In this document: positions 46,524-57,302 of the stretch, in pieces
Position numbering within the stretch: the stretch's first letter is position 1
Layout of the letters: every line of letters starts with the position of its first letter
Source: Macrotis lagotis
Taxonomy: Eukaryota; Chordata; Mammalia; Peramelemorphia; Peramelidae
DNA: 64,000 nt
Assembly: GCF_037893015.1 (NCBI RefSeq)
Contig: NC_133659.1
Location: 15,207,361-15,271,360, forward strand
Direction of reading: 5' to 3'
Made by a program: the position numbers and the translations under genes
Notes under the pieces: model-generated
What the model was told of the DNA's origin: nothing
The model's database searches: none
The model's input: only the letters and a program-made list of their open reading frames with translations

Positions 46524-47394
46524 TTTTCCTTCCAGGCCCTTCCATTCACAGCTGTCCCATCTGTCCTCTTGGGGAAGTTAATCTGGGTAAGCAGACAAAT
46601 GATAAAAAGCTAACTCGCCTTCACCTTGGATCCTGGCTCATCCTGATCAAACCAAAGCTTCCCTGGTGGAGGGGGGCTTGGCAAAGGGTGCCCTCATTGC
46701 CTGAGTCTAAGGAGCTGCTCTGGCAGAATGTGTCAAGAAGGAGGCAGAGTTATCTTTTTTTGCTGCCTAGATTGTAAATGAGACCGGGGGGTGGTCACCT
46801 AGTTCTGGTTCATTGAAGTCATGGAGGAGGAGAATTGAGGCATCTGTCCATCACAACCTTGAAAACTGAGTTTTGTGACTGCCTTTGGCTCTCCTCACAA
46901 AGCCTAAAGGGACCTGAGCAGTCTATCCAGTCCAAGGTCTTCCTATCACAATGAGGAAACTGAGGTGCAAACCTAAAGGTAACACCAAGGGTGAGAGAGG
47001 AAAGAGTCAAGACACAATGCAACAAAACTTGGTTCTTTGTATTATGTCTTCTTCATTTCCAGGTATTAGTCGTTGATGCCTCTGATTTGAATCTTCTCTT
47101 GTAACAAAGAAAAAAGAGAGGAGCAAATCAACCAAGACAGGGATAGATAGTATCTGACTCTGTGTTCAATATTCTGTACCCATAGATCCCCACTTTTTTC
47201 CTCCACAGAGAGAAAATGGAAAGCAGTGTTGTACAAAGGAAACTGTTGGTTCCCCTGTGTCTGACAACAATCAGCTACAAGACCTTAGGCAGGTCTCCAA
47301 GATGGCTCTCAAAGCTCAACAATTCAAACCTGCAATTTAATGAGTAATTACATGAAACCAAGACTGATGACTTATAAAATCTTTGATTGGGTTG

Positions 47395-47525
47395 GAATCC
47401 TGTTATTTGCCATTTGTATGACCCTAAGTGAGTCACCTCCTCTCTCTCCCCCTCAGTTTCCCTATTGTAAAAAGGGAGGCTTTAGACTAGATGACCTCTA
47501 AAATCCTTCCCAATGCATTATGGTT
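47395..47525 (+). mobile_element. MIR-related SINE
   Basis: 'cctcagtttccctattgtaa', 'agactagatgacctctaaaa', 'tccttcccaatgcattatgg'. Same family as 56165-56420. Confidence 0.6.
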
Positions 47526-47824
47526 TTGGTTTTGTGTCCTTGGACCCGAATTCTTCATTGAAACCAGTTTTACTTCTTGTCACTTTTGGTTCTGCTAGTG
47601 CCTTGGTTCAGTAGACTTCTCTGAACTTCTTTTATGTCAGATGGGACATTATCCATTGCTTTTCCAGACCCCAGTTTGCTCCATCATTCTCTGAGCCATG
47701 GGCATCTGCTTGGCTGATGGTTCTTTGCTACTACAAAAGTTCTGCTTATAAATGTGAAGTTAAAGCTTCAGTCTTCTAGCTGTGCAGACCATCTTAATCT
47801 CTTTTCCAACACAGGAAAAATGAT

Positions 47825-48069
47825 AGCAACATTTAAGGAGTGTCTGCTCTTTGCCAGGTGCATATGCACTAAGCACTTTACAATATTATCTCATTTGATC
47901 CTCACAACAGCCCTGGGAGGGAAATGCTATTTCCTCCATTTTATAGATAAGTAAATTGAGGCACCCAAAGTTGCCCAGGGTCACATAGCTAGTTAAGAGT
48001 CTGAAGGCAGATTTGAACTTAGGTCTTTCTGACTCCCAGCCTGCAGCTTGAGCAGTTATGTCATCTAGA
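47825..48069 (-). mobile_element. Class D (MIR-like) SINE
   Basis: 'ctaagcactttacaatatta', 'caacagccctgggagggaaa', 'gcccagggtcacatagctag', 'ggcagatttgaacttaggtc'. Near full length. Confidence 0.75.
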
Positions 48070-48135
48070 CAGAAAAGAGTGTAATATTTAATTCAATAGG
48101 AGTATGACCTACAGTGAAGGTGCCTGGAAGGAAAG

Positions 48136-48439
48136 GGCAGCAAGGTAGTCCAATGAATAGAGTCATTGGCCTTGGAGTCTAGAGGATTCAAGTTCAAATC
48201 TGACTTCAGACATTTGACTCCTACTAACTGTGTGACCTTGGGCAATGCACTTAACCTCATACGCAGGGCCATCTCCAGTCATCCTGATTCATATCTGGCC
48301 ACTGGACCCAGATGACTCTGGAGGAGACAGTGAGGCTGGGGACTTTGCCCAGACCTCCCTCACTCACATCCAGTTTACATGCATGTCTTGGCATCACTTC
48401 CCTGTAGTCTTGGTCTTCTTCAAAAATGAAGGACATTTC
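48136..48439 (+). mobile_element. Class C SINE, interrupted at its 3' end
   Basis: Head 'gggcagcaaggtagtcca', B box 'aagttcaaatctga', body 'ccatctccagtcatcctgat', 'gatgactctggaggagacag', end 'aaaaatgaaggaca'. A class A SINE has inserted at the same place as in the copy at 7284. Confidence 0.85.
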
Positions 48440-48587
48440 AGGGGCAGCTAGGTGGTGCAGTGGATAGGGCACCAGCCCTGGAGTCAGGAGGACCTGAGTT
48501 CAAATGTGGACTCAGACACTTAATAATGACCTAGCTGTGTGGCCTTGGGCAAGCCACTTCACCCCATTGCCTTGCAAAAAAAAAAGA
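48440..48587 (+). mobile_element. Class A SINE nested at class C 3' end
   Basis: 'ggggcagctaggtggtgcag' to 'cattgccttgcaaaaaaaaa'. Left flank 'aaaatgaaggacatttca' and right flank 'aaaatgaagggtaggtgttt' followed by 'ca' look like one duplicated target altered by a small insertion. Confidence 0.85.
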
Positions 48588-48989
48588 AAAAGAAAATGAA
48601 GGGTAGGTGTTTCATCCTGAAGCAGGTGGACCTCTTCTATACCATAACTAAAAGTACAGTAGGATCATGCAATGGACTGAAAGCAATCACTTGGAAAATC
48701 TGTGGCTGTGATGCCCTGCTGGAGGGGTGTTTTGCCATCTACCTGTATCCCTGACAAAATGCATTTTTCATATTTGGACAAGGTAGGGTGCAGCAGGGTC
48801 TCTGATTCCATCCCTAACTCCCTTCCCTTCATGTCTCCAGCACTAGTACAGAGCCTGGTATGGTCTAGATAGGTTGATTTATTGAAGAGATCTTAGAAAG
48901 AAATACATTAGCCATCCTTGATAAGTGATTCTTCTCTCAATTTGATGTACATACCATTGCTTTGTTTTTGTTGCTTTTTGGGTATTTTT

Positions 48990-49160
48990 TTTGCTTCACG
49001 GATGCCTTTTTAAAAAATAATTTACTCATTTACTGATATGTAATTCCCACACATGGCCCTTCCTTATAAAAAAAGAAACACAATTAAGCAAAACCAATTG
49101 ATGAAAAACTCAAACCATTCACCATATTTTACACTTCATGAGAAAAGATGTACAAACATT
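48990..49160 (-). mobile_element. L1 LINE 3' UTR fragment
   Basis: 'tttactgatatgtaattccc', 'aattaagcaaaaccaattga', 'ccattcaccatattttacac': resembles the complement of the L1 3' UTR at 32765-33155. Weak. Confidence 0.35.
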
Positions 49161-49249
49161 TTCTTTAGGAAAAAACTCCTTAAAAAAGTAGACTTGGCCA
49201 AATAGAAAAGGAGGCGCAAAACTTCACTCAAGAAAAGAATTCTTTAAAA

Positions 49250-49830
49250 ATTAGTACTGGGTAAGTGGCAACTAATGATTCCATGAGATATCAAGAAGGA
49301 ATAAAATAAAATCAAAGAATAGAAAATATGAAATATCTTGAACTACCTGAAAGTCAAACTCAAAAAAAGAGTCTACACATTCTATGTCAAGAAATTATCA
49401 CAAAAAAACTGCCCTGACATCCTAGAAGCAAAAGGTAAAATAAAAATGGAAAGAATCCACTTATCACCTTTTAAAAGACAGTCCAAAATGAATACTCCTA
49501 AGAATAGTATAGCCAAATTTCAGAGCTCCCACATCAAGGAGAAAATATTAAAAACAGTCATGAAGAAATAATTCAAATATCAGAGAGCCACAGTTAGCAT
49601 AAAACAAGATTAGTGGTTTTTATATTGAAAGAGTGAAGGTCTTGGAATATGATAGTGTGAAAGATAAAGGAACTAGGATTACAACCAAGAATAAGCTACC
49701 CAGAATATATGAAAATACTTCAGAGGAAAAATGGATATTTAAAGAAACAGAATTTTCATCTTGAAAAAATGACCACTGCTGAAGAGAAAATTTGACTTTC
49801 AATACAAGATTCAAGAGAAGGAAAAAAAGG
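49250..49830 (+). pseudogene. L1 ORF1 relic (RNA-binding protein)
   Basis: The intact protein is the L1 RNA chaperone that coats the element's own RNA. Readable pieces in order: 'NCPDILEAKGKIKMERIH' and 'NSIAKFQSSHIKEKILKT' (49338-49571, the RRM region), then after a frame change 'LGLQPRISYP' near 49670-49702, homologous to the conserved 'FQPRISYPAKLS' block of the C-terminal domain. Stops and frameshifts make it non-functional. ORF2-type sequence follows on the same strand. Confidence 0.8.
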
Positions 49831-49946
49831 TAAATATTAAAAAGAAATCATAAGGGATGCAATAAGGTTAAACTGCTGACATTCTTATTTGGGAAAATGA
49901 TACCTGTAACTTCTAAGAACTTTATCATTATTAAGGCAGTTAGAAC

Positions 49947-49995
49947 ACACACACACACACACACATACACACACACACACATGCACACACACACA
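49947..49995 (+). repeat. (CA)n microsatellite
   Basis: ACACAC run with two interruptions. Lies between the L1 ORF1 and ORF2 blocks. Confidence 0.93.
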
Positions 49996-50265
49996 AACAA
50001 TGGGTATAGGTGTGAGTTGACTACTGTGAGATGATTTCCTTGAATTATGAGAAAGTGGCATCCACTGAGAGAAGGAAGAGAAAGTACTGGAAAAATCATT
50101 TCAAATAAAGGCAGCATGCAAGGAAGAGCTTTTGTAGTGGAGAGGAAAATTAAGGGGTTGGGGTAAATGCTTGAACCTTACTCTCATCAGAATTGATTCA
50201 AAAAGGAACTAACATATACACTGAGGTAGGTATAGAAATCTATCTCATCAAACAAGGAAGTAGGA

Positions 50266-50267
<2 letters not shown>

Positions 50268-50335
<68 letters not shown>
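50268..50335 (+). repeat. (GA)n microsatellite
   Basis: Uninterrupted AG run of about 68 bases, immediately before ORF2-like sequence. Confidence 0.95.
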
Positions 50336-50337
<2 letters not shown>

Positions 50338-50850
50338 AATGAATTGGTACACAATTTAAAAAAGGATTTAAAAATTCTTAAACACCAAATTGGAAATCCT
50401 GAAAATCATAGGAGAGAATAAAATATACAGTAAAACAGCCATTGTGCTAACAAATAAAACTAGGTGGTTTTATGAAAAAATAATAAAATTGTAAAAACCA
50501 CTGATTAGATTTTTTAGAAAACTTCCAGTAACAAAAGTGAAAAGAATGAATGCAGCAACAATGAAGATGAAGTTAAAGCAATTAAGAACTAATTTAATGA
50601 ATTATATGCCAATAAATCAATAATTTAAGTGAAATGGACGAATATTTCAAAAATACAAATTCCCCAGTTTAATAGAAGAGGGAATAGTATACTTAAATAA
50701 TTCTATCTTAGAAAAAGAAATTGAGTAAGTTATAAATGAGTTCCCTAAGGAAAAATCCCCAAGACCAGATGGGATTCACAAGGGAATTCTACCAAACATG
50801 TGAAGAAAAATTAATTTAATACTATTTGTAAACTATATGGTTAAAACAGT
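50336..50850 (+). pseudogene. L1 ORF2 relic (linker and start of reverse transcriptase)
   Basis: Sense fragment of the L1 enzyme. 'gaaaaatccccaagaccaga' at about 50750 encodes 'SPRPDGI', the L1 'SPGPDGF' block, and after one frameshift 'EFYQTCEEKL' follows, matching 'EFYQTFKEEL'. Upstream text matches the linker before the reverse transcriptase. The endonuclease domain, the YxDD core and the rest are absent. Bases 50851-51211 are otherwise unremarkable. Confidence 0.8.
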
Positions 50851-51220
50851 CACAGGAGTCCAAGCACAGCCCTTTGATGATACAAACATGGAGCTATCTG
50901 CAGACCAGACAGGGCAGGATCACACCGTGGGCCATGGTTTTGAAAGCCAACCCTAGCTGAGCCATTCATCCATGACCCTCAGCCCCCCCCCCACCCCTCA
51001 GACTTTATTAGGGGGTGTGGGGCTCCATGGAGTCTTCTGCTCATGGAGCTGGGGGCATGGCCTTCTACACATAAGGAAACTGAGGCACACAGGGTTGGGA
51101 AAATAAAAATAAGTTCTGAATGCCCCCCTTCCTCCTCTCCCTTTTCTTAGGAAGGGAAGAAATCGGCACATGTTTGATGTATGTACAATTGCTGAAAGAG
51201 GGAAAGAATACAGAACTCAA

Positions 51221-51621
51221 TTGTTTTTAATAAAAGATTTTACTCTTTTTGAGTTTTACAGTTTTTCCCCCATTCTTGTTTCCTTCCCCCACCCCCACAG
51301 AAGGCAGCCTGTTCGTCTTTACATTGTTTCCATGGTATACATGGATCTCAGTTGAATGTAATGAGAAAGAAATCATATTCTTAAGGAAGAAAAATAAAGT
51401 ATAAGAGAGAGCAAGATTATATAATAAGATAATGCTTATTTTTTCCCAAATTGAAAGTAATAGTCCTTGGTCTTTGTCCAAACTCCACAGTTCTTTGTCT
51501 GGATACAGACGGCATTCTGCTTTGTCGACAGCCCCAAATTGTCCCTGATTGTTGCCCTGATGGAGTGAGCGAGTCCATCGAGGTTGATCATCGCCCCCAG
51601 GATGCTGTTAGGGCGCACAAT
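51221..51621 (-). mobile_element. L1 LINE 3' end with 9-bp TSD
   Basis: Complement of a 400-bp L1 3' end: 'acattgtttccatggtatac', 'aaactccacagttctttgtc', 'ccccaaattgtccctgattg', 'gttgatcatcgcccccagga'. 'agaactcaa' flanks it at 51212-51220 and 51622-51630. Its body keeps several CpGs. Same subfamily as 13201-13548 and 28552-28660. Confidence 0.85.
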
Positions 51622-51661
51622 AGAACTCAACATTTTTAAATGAGCATTTCAAAACTATAGA

Positions 51662-51769
51662 TTTTTTTTTTAAGGTTAGGTCATTAGTAAGTGTCTGAAG
51701 CAGGATTTGAACTCAGGTCCTCCTGACTCCAGGGCTGGTCCTCTATCCACTGCGCCGCCTAGCCGTCCC
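51662..51769 (-). mobile_element. Class A-type SINE, short
   Basis: T run, 'ttagtaagtgtctgaagcag', 'tttgaactcaggtcctcctg', 'cactgcgccgcctagccgtc'. The part next to the tail is deleted. Confidence 0.8.
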
Positions 51770-52190
51770 CTAATACAGATTTAAAAACGCCAAGTTGCTC
51801 TGCCTTGAGAGACACCCACCGAGGCCCGCAGCTGGCGGGGGGCTGACCCGGCCCAGGCTCTCAGGAGTCCCCGGCTCTTCCCCGGCTAGTGGCTGCTCGA
51901 GGGGGCCGCTGGCCGGCCAGGAGCCCTGCTCTCGGAGGACTCACGGTGTCCGTCACCGGCTAAAGAGCCGCGGCGAGAGCGGCCCGGGGCCTGGGCCCGG
52001 CCCGGGGACGTGCTGCCGCCCGGTGTGGCGGGCACAAGGCCCACTTCCATGGGGCCGCCGGGCTCTGGCCCTCCCGGCCTGGCCTTTCCGTCCTTTGCCC
52101 CGGGTCCCCGCAAGCTCTCCAGGCCCAAGGTGAAAAGCTCGGGGGCTCCCCCACCCCAGCACGAGGTCTCCACAGTCCACCGGCTCCGGC

Positions 52191-52202
52191 ACCGCCATCT
52201 TA
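52191..52202 (-). promoter_or_regulatory. YY1-type motif with ATG
   Basis: Minus strand 'taagatggcggt' matches the YY1 site AAGATGGCGGC at all but the last base. In mammals this motif often sits just past the transcription start and may carry the start codon, which would imply leftward transcription. Confidence 0.5.
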
Positions 52203-52222
52203 GAGGAGCGCCCAGAACTCTG

Positions 52223-52243
52223 CCCCCCCCCCCCCCCCCCCCC
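52223..52243 (+). repeat. Poly(C), 21 bases
   Basis: Uninterrupted C run in the CpG island, 20 bases from the YY1 motif. Its length may be a sequencing compromise. Confidence 0.9.
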
Positions 52244-52551
52244 AGCGCCCCGACCCCCGGCCTGCAGCCCCCTCCTCACACACGCCCGGCCCTTGGCCCA
52301 CCCCACCCCTGCCCCGCGAGCCTGGCTCTGCCCCCCTGCTTTGGGGGGCCTCGGCCTGGGAATGGGCCCTGCCAGCCCGGGGCCTGTCACCCAAAAGAGC
52401 CGAGAGGCGGGGCCTAGCCCTCTCCTCTCCTCTCCTCTCCTCCTGGCTGGCTCTCCTGGAGTCTCTATTTGGTGACGGGGGTCTAGATGGGCGCCCACCC
52501 ACTGCTGACCTCAAGGGATCAAACCCGGGCCCTACCAGGTGGGTATTGGCA

Positions 52552-52571
52552 CCACTTCCGGTGCGCAGGCC
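52552..52571 (-). promoter_or_regulatory. ETS motif next to NRF1-like motif
   Basis: Minus strand 'accggaagtgg' is a perfect ETS/GABPA core (CCGGAAGTG). The adjoining plus-strand 'tgcgcaggc' is close to an NRF1 half-site. Both are typical of housekeeping CpG-island promoters. Confidence 0.45.
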
Positions 52572-52603
52572 TCCTGCCTGGTACACTGGAAGAGCTTCTA
52601 AGT

Positions 52604-53243
52604 GTTTGTTTCCTCCCTTCCTCCTTCCTTCCCTCCTTCCTCCCTCCCTCCCTCCCTCCCTCCCTTCTTCCTCCTTCCTTCCTTCCTTCCTTCCTTCCTT
52701 CCTTCCTTCCTTCCTTCCTTCCTTCCTTCCTTCCTTCCCTCCTTCCTCCCTCCCTCCCTCCCTCCCTCCCTTCCTCCCTTCCTCCCTTCCTTCCTTCCTT
52801 CCTTCCTTCCTTCCTTCCTTCCTTCCTTCCTTCCTTCCTTCCCTCCTTCCTCCCTCCCTCCCTCCCTTCCTTCCTTCCTTCCTTCCTTCCTTCCTTCCTT
52901 CCTTCCTTCCTTCCTTCCTTCCTTCCTTCCTTCCTTCCTTCCCTCCTTCCTCCCTCCCTCCCTCCCTCCCTTCCTCCCTTCCTCCCTTCCTTCCTTCCTT
53001 CCTTCCTTCCTTCCTTCCTTCCTCCCTCCCTCCCTCCCTCCCTCCCTCCCTCCTTCCTTCCTTCCTTCCTTCCTTCCTTCCTTCCTTCCTTCCTTCCTTC
53101 CTTCCTTCCTTCCTTCCTTCCTTCCTTCCTCCCTCCCTCCCTTCCTTCCTCCCTCTCTCCTCCGTCCCTCCCTCCCCCCCTCCCCTCCTCCGTCCCTCCC
53201 TCCCCCCTCCCCTCCTCCCCCCTCCTCCCTCCCTCCTTCCTTC
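52604..53243 (+). repeat. (CCTT)n/(CCTC)n pyrimidine array with about 103-bp superstructure
   Basis: 640 bases almost entirely C and T on this strand. CCTT and CCTC patches alternate in a repeating order: 'ccctccttcctccctccctc' starts at 52631, 52737, 52841 and 52941, spacings 106, 104 and 100. The second and fourth blocks are the most alike. The three Pro/Ser/Leu-rich frames of 216-288 codons are the array in different frames, not a protein. Confidence 0.95.
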
Positions 53244-53249
53244 AGATTG

Positions 53250-55960
53250 TGATTTCAGGCTACCAAAAGTTCACACTGGAGCTATTTGTAGTGTCTTTTT
53301 ATTATTTCTTTTATAAAACAATTAATTCCTTAAAAAAAGTCAGTCAAGAGTAGGATTAATAATAAAAGATAATAAAAAACTCATTTTATTGATCAAAAAA
53401 AGAAAGATGATTATGATAATTAACAGTTGTAATGAAGACTTCTGAAGTTTCAAGGGGGAAGAAATCTCCAGAACCATTAGAAAATTTGTTTGGCTTACTT
53501 GATAACCCGAGGAACACCATCAATATTTGCTGACTTCAATTACAACCTGTTATTCCAGTACATATGTTTATATGTCATCGAAACCAGAGATGTTTTGAAA
53601 CATTTTCCCCAGTGCAGCTGAAATAAAATTAATGACAGCATAAAAGGCCATAGAAAGCTTTTTTTATAAAAGACATGGCTCTCTTGATTTCTATAATCAT
53701 TTGGACTTTAATTGGATTAATTAAAATCACAGTAAAACTCTAAAATAAAATAAAAATAACCTGTCTCTGTTTTCCCTACTGTGCAGATGCCCCTTGAGCG
53801 TATCTGTGCATTCAAGTAAGTAGTTGGGGAATTAGTTTAATCTAAAGTGATGCTGGCAATCAATTAATCAAATATTGTTCAATAATGTAGTTAAGCACCA
53901 ATATGGACTTTCTATTTTATTAAAAATGGATAGAGATATTGCATTTTTCTTGATTAAAATATTCCTTTGTGAGAAAATACCCCGACCCCTTAATGAGATG
54001 CCGCATGAAATATTATTACAATTCTCTAGCATGTTTTGGACTTTTTTTTTAGGGTTTATTTCACACCATGCTTTTTAACCTTCAACAACAAATATTGTTG
54101 TACCATGAAGACAGCAAATCCAAACAATTACATATGTAGTCCAAAGGCATACACAAGAAAATCAATATTTGACATCTTTGCGACTCCCTCCTTGCAGGCT
54201 CGCTCAATAGCGCTTATTCATTACACACTTATATCTCTTTCAGAGTCGCCTTTGTCACTAGAAACCCATTTTTTTCCCTCCTTTGACTTCCACATAACTT
54301 CTTTGCCCTGTACTTTTACAGATGCCTTCTGGCTATAAATACTAATGAAATCTCTTTGCTTAATTCAATTTTGCTGGTACACTTACAGTTATGACCTAAC
54401 TTTCCCACGAGAGAGAGACTGATTGAACATTCCAGTACCTTATGGATGGGAGCAAACACTCTACAGAACTGGACTGACAATTTCCATAATTATAGAATTC
54501 ACAGCCTAATGACCTTAAAAAACAATAAAAAGATCTCTTGTTAATTCCATTTCTGTTACTGACATTCAAGATATTTCATTTTTCACAGGACAACAAATTT
54601 ACTTTTTTATTTTCCAAAGAACAGTCTATCCTTTTCCCCCAGATTAAAATTTCTGAATATTGAAGGATTCCATTGAATATTTAGCATTTCTTTGTCTTTT
54701 AAAAGTTAGAATATTTATGATCCTTAGAATGCTTTTGACTGATTTATAGCAATCAATTATAAGAGTGCGTTTTCAAATAGCCCTTTTAAAAATGAAGAAT
54801 AGAATAATTAAAAAGATCACAAGTCCTCCCTTGCATATAATTATTTCATCATTTCATTACAGTGCAGAAATTGTTTTTGCTGACTGTGAATAATTTTAAT
54901 TGAGCGAGATCCATGTTAATATACGGTAGTGAGCAGGTCTTCCTAAGAAATAAGATCACTAATTGCCTAAATTTTTATTCAGTGCAGGGAGTCTTATGAG
55001 TCACATTGCGATGTCAGACTGATCTTTGAGCAGAGTGGCTACAAAACCTTTTTTTGGAGAGAAGATATTCTAAAAGCATAACCTGCCTGTATAGCTAATT
55101 TATTCCCTCAACAGGTTATTGCTTTATTAAACGTTTGTTTGGTTGATAATTCACCATCTCTTCACAGCAAAAATGGTGTTAATGAAACATTAAAATTGAG
55201 AATTAAAGCTACAACAGACATGGCACTCATGACTCTTCCTAAATATTAAAATTCTCATTGCCGAAATATGTACCCAGGAAAGGGAGTATTTGTTTAACAA
55301 ATACAGACTGTATACTGGAAAATGGGAAATATCTCGACTGAAGCTACAGTACTGGTTATTAAGTGAAATTAAATTACATCTTAATCATAGCCATTTCCTT
55401 GGGAAAATGTAACATCAATCAGAACTATATTATGGTACGATTGGGAGAGGTAAGATATCATGTCCCCAATAAATATTTAATATAAATACATCATATTTGC
55501 TACAGTATTTATGTCAATGTGGAGAAAGCATACAGTGTTAAAAAAAAGTCCATGGTTGTGACTTTTGGTTTTGTCTCCTGTTTACATTGATTATGGGTAT
55601 TTTAGGAAATATTTTCATGTGTTGCTTAGTTTTAATGTGCACCTGATTTGTTGTCAGTTTGTCAAAATGTATTATTTGAAGGTGAAAGCAAACAATCGAA
55701 AACAGTGCCATTTACTGATCATAAATAATTCATTATTAATAAACCCATTAGAGCTCAGGATTTTCTCAGATTGAAGTCATAATTTTTTTTGTTTCTCTTT
55801 TATTGAAAATGTCTCTCATTAACAAAGTTACTGCTTCTATCACCTTATTATCAGTCTGATTTTCAATTACTCATATCTCCATATTGAACATGTGTATCTT
55901 TTCACTTTGTGGATTTAGGAAATTTAAGATATCAGAAAGAAATAATCTATTTGGGATCTC
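53250..55960. other. AT-rich block without recognisable transposons
   Basis: 2.7 kb with no SINE, LINE or microsatellite that I can identify, the longest such AT-rich stretch here. Homeodomain-type cores are common ('ggattaattaaaatcaca', 'gcaatcaattaatcaaa', 'aatcaattataagag'). Two or three 65-100 codon frames lack any domain feature. Its look fits a cluster of conserved noncoding elements, but conservation is untested. Confidence 0.4.
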
Positions 55961-56164
55961 TTGGAAATAGGTTTTCTTTGTATTCTAATAAATAGCCAGT
56001 CCCTCCCATTGCAAAGGGTACATTCTTATTTATTTATTTGTCATTTTGTTGGAGGACAAGGACAGTGAGTGGTCTGCAGGCAAAAGTGAAAAATTAACTT
56101 TTGGAAGACTTTCTGGTAGTCAAGATGTGATTCCAAAGCATTTTTTAAATTTCAGGCTAGTTGA

Positions 56165-56420
56165 ATGGAATGGAGACCAGAGTTGGTGTACATTTGGGTT
56201 CTGGTTCTTTCAGTTACCTTGACATTTTGGAGAACTCCCTACAGCTTTGTGGGGTCTCAGTTTTCTTTATTTGTAGGACTGAGTATAATTAGTCACTGTT
56301 CAGAGAGAAAGGATGAGATATGAAATCTTCTTCCTCTTCTGTAAAACCAGGTTTAAATTCCCTACCAGCTCAAATTAAAGGTCTAAGGGCCTTTTTAGTT
56401 CTAACAGTCTAGGTTCTAAG
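56165..56420 (+). mobile_element. MIR-related SINE
   Basis: 'ctcagttttctttatttgta', 'ctgtaaaaccaggtttaaat', 'gggcctttttagttctaaca'. Diverged. Bases 56421-57045 show nothing named. Confidence 0.4.
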
Positions 56421-57045
56421 CTCTCTTTCCCATTTCCCCATACACATAACCAAGCATTCTATGTCAACATTATAACTTTGGATAGTTGAAGGGTCCTTCT
56501 GGCTACAGCTGACCTCAGATTCCTATGAGCTCCAACCTTCTATGTTTCTTTGATCTATTTCAGTTCTGACTTTTTTTGGTTCTCTGCTTCTACAGTAAAA
56601 TTATACATGGAAATGTCCTTTCAAAAAACACTAAAGAAACATACAATATTGAAATATGGATAGTACAATGTACAGGGTAATCTCAGCATATTTTGTATAT
56701 TTTAGTTCTCCATCCTCCTCCCCCAAGCTTCTAATTTAAGTTATGTAGGGAGCTCCTAAGTGAGGGAACCCTCTCTACAAATTCAGGTTGGCTCCATATA
56801 TGAGTCCTGTTTATTGAATTGAATTCGTTAAGTCCTAGGAAACAACACAATTCTCACCCAGTGCCAGGTGAAATAAAAAAAAGGCAAGAAATTGTACTCA
56901 TAGGAAGGAGAATGAGGAGAAGAGAACTGAAAGGGAGAAAAAGCAGGCAGAAAAAGCAGGCAGCACCAACTTAGTTTTTTTGGTGGGAGGTTGGGCAGAG
57001 TAGTGAAAGCAGTTCTAGCTTAGGAGTCTGGTGATCTGGATTCTG

Positions 57046-57302
57046 GGCAGCTAGGAATGCCACAGTGCATCGTCCATTGGGCTTGAAGTCAGGACAACTC
57101 ATCTCCTTCATTCAAATCCAGCCTCTGATGCTTACTAGCTGTGTCACCCTGGGCCTGTCGTTTAATCTCCTTTGCCTCAATTTTCTCACCTGCAAAATGA
57201 ACTGGAGAAGGAAAGGGCAAACCGCTACAGTATCTCTACCAGGAAAGCCCCAGATGGGTCACCGAGAGTTGGATGCTACTGAACAACAGCAACGGCAAAA
57301 GG
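57046..57302 (+). mobile_element. Class B SINE, full length
   Basis: Head 'gggcagctaggaatgcca', B box 'cattcaaatccagc', 'ctcaattttctcacctgcaa', 'ggagaaggaaagggcaaacc', 'accgagagttggatgctact', then CAA-rich tail. The open frame at 57065-57313 is this SINE. Confidence 0.85.

Larger units (their letters stand above)
51790..52600. promoter_or_regulatory. CpG island
   Basis: About 800 bases that are very GC-rich and dense in CpG (for example 'gagccgcggcgagagcgg', 'gaccccgggccct'-like blocks) in an AT-rich window. Contains YY1, ETS and NRF1-like motifs and no TATA box, the usual make-up of a broad mammalian promoter. On the minus strand an 81-codon frame (52198 down to 51953) starts at the ATG in the YY1 motif; a good splice-donor-like 'cgtgagt' follows at about 51937-51944. 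I do not recognise the peptide, so I call a promoter-like island and not a gene. Confidence 0.7.

Noticed and set aside
51953-52498. 181-codon minus-strand frame in the CpG island as a gene
   Set aside because: The first 100 codons precede the only sensible ATG and are low-complexity Gly/Arg/Ala sequence expected of any GC-rich DNA. Only the 81-codon part is kept as a tentative observation.
52487-53353. Frames of 216, 256 and 288 codons rich in Pro, Ser and Leu
   Set aside because: They are three readings of one CCTT/CCTC tandem array; all frames stay open because the unit contains no stop codon.
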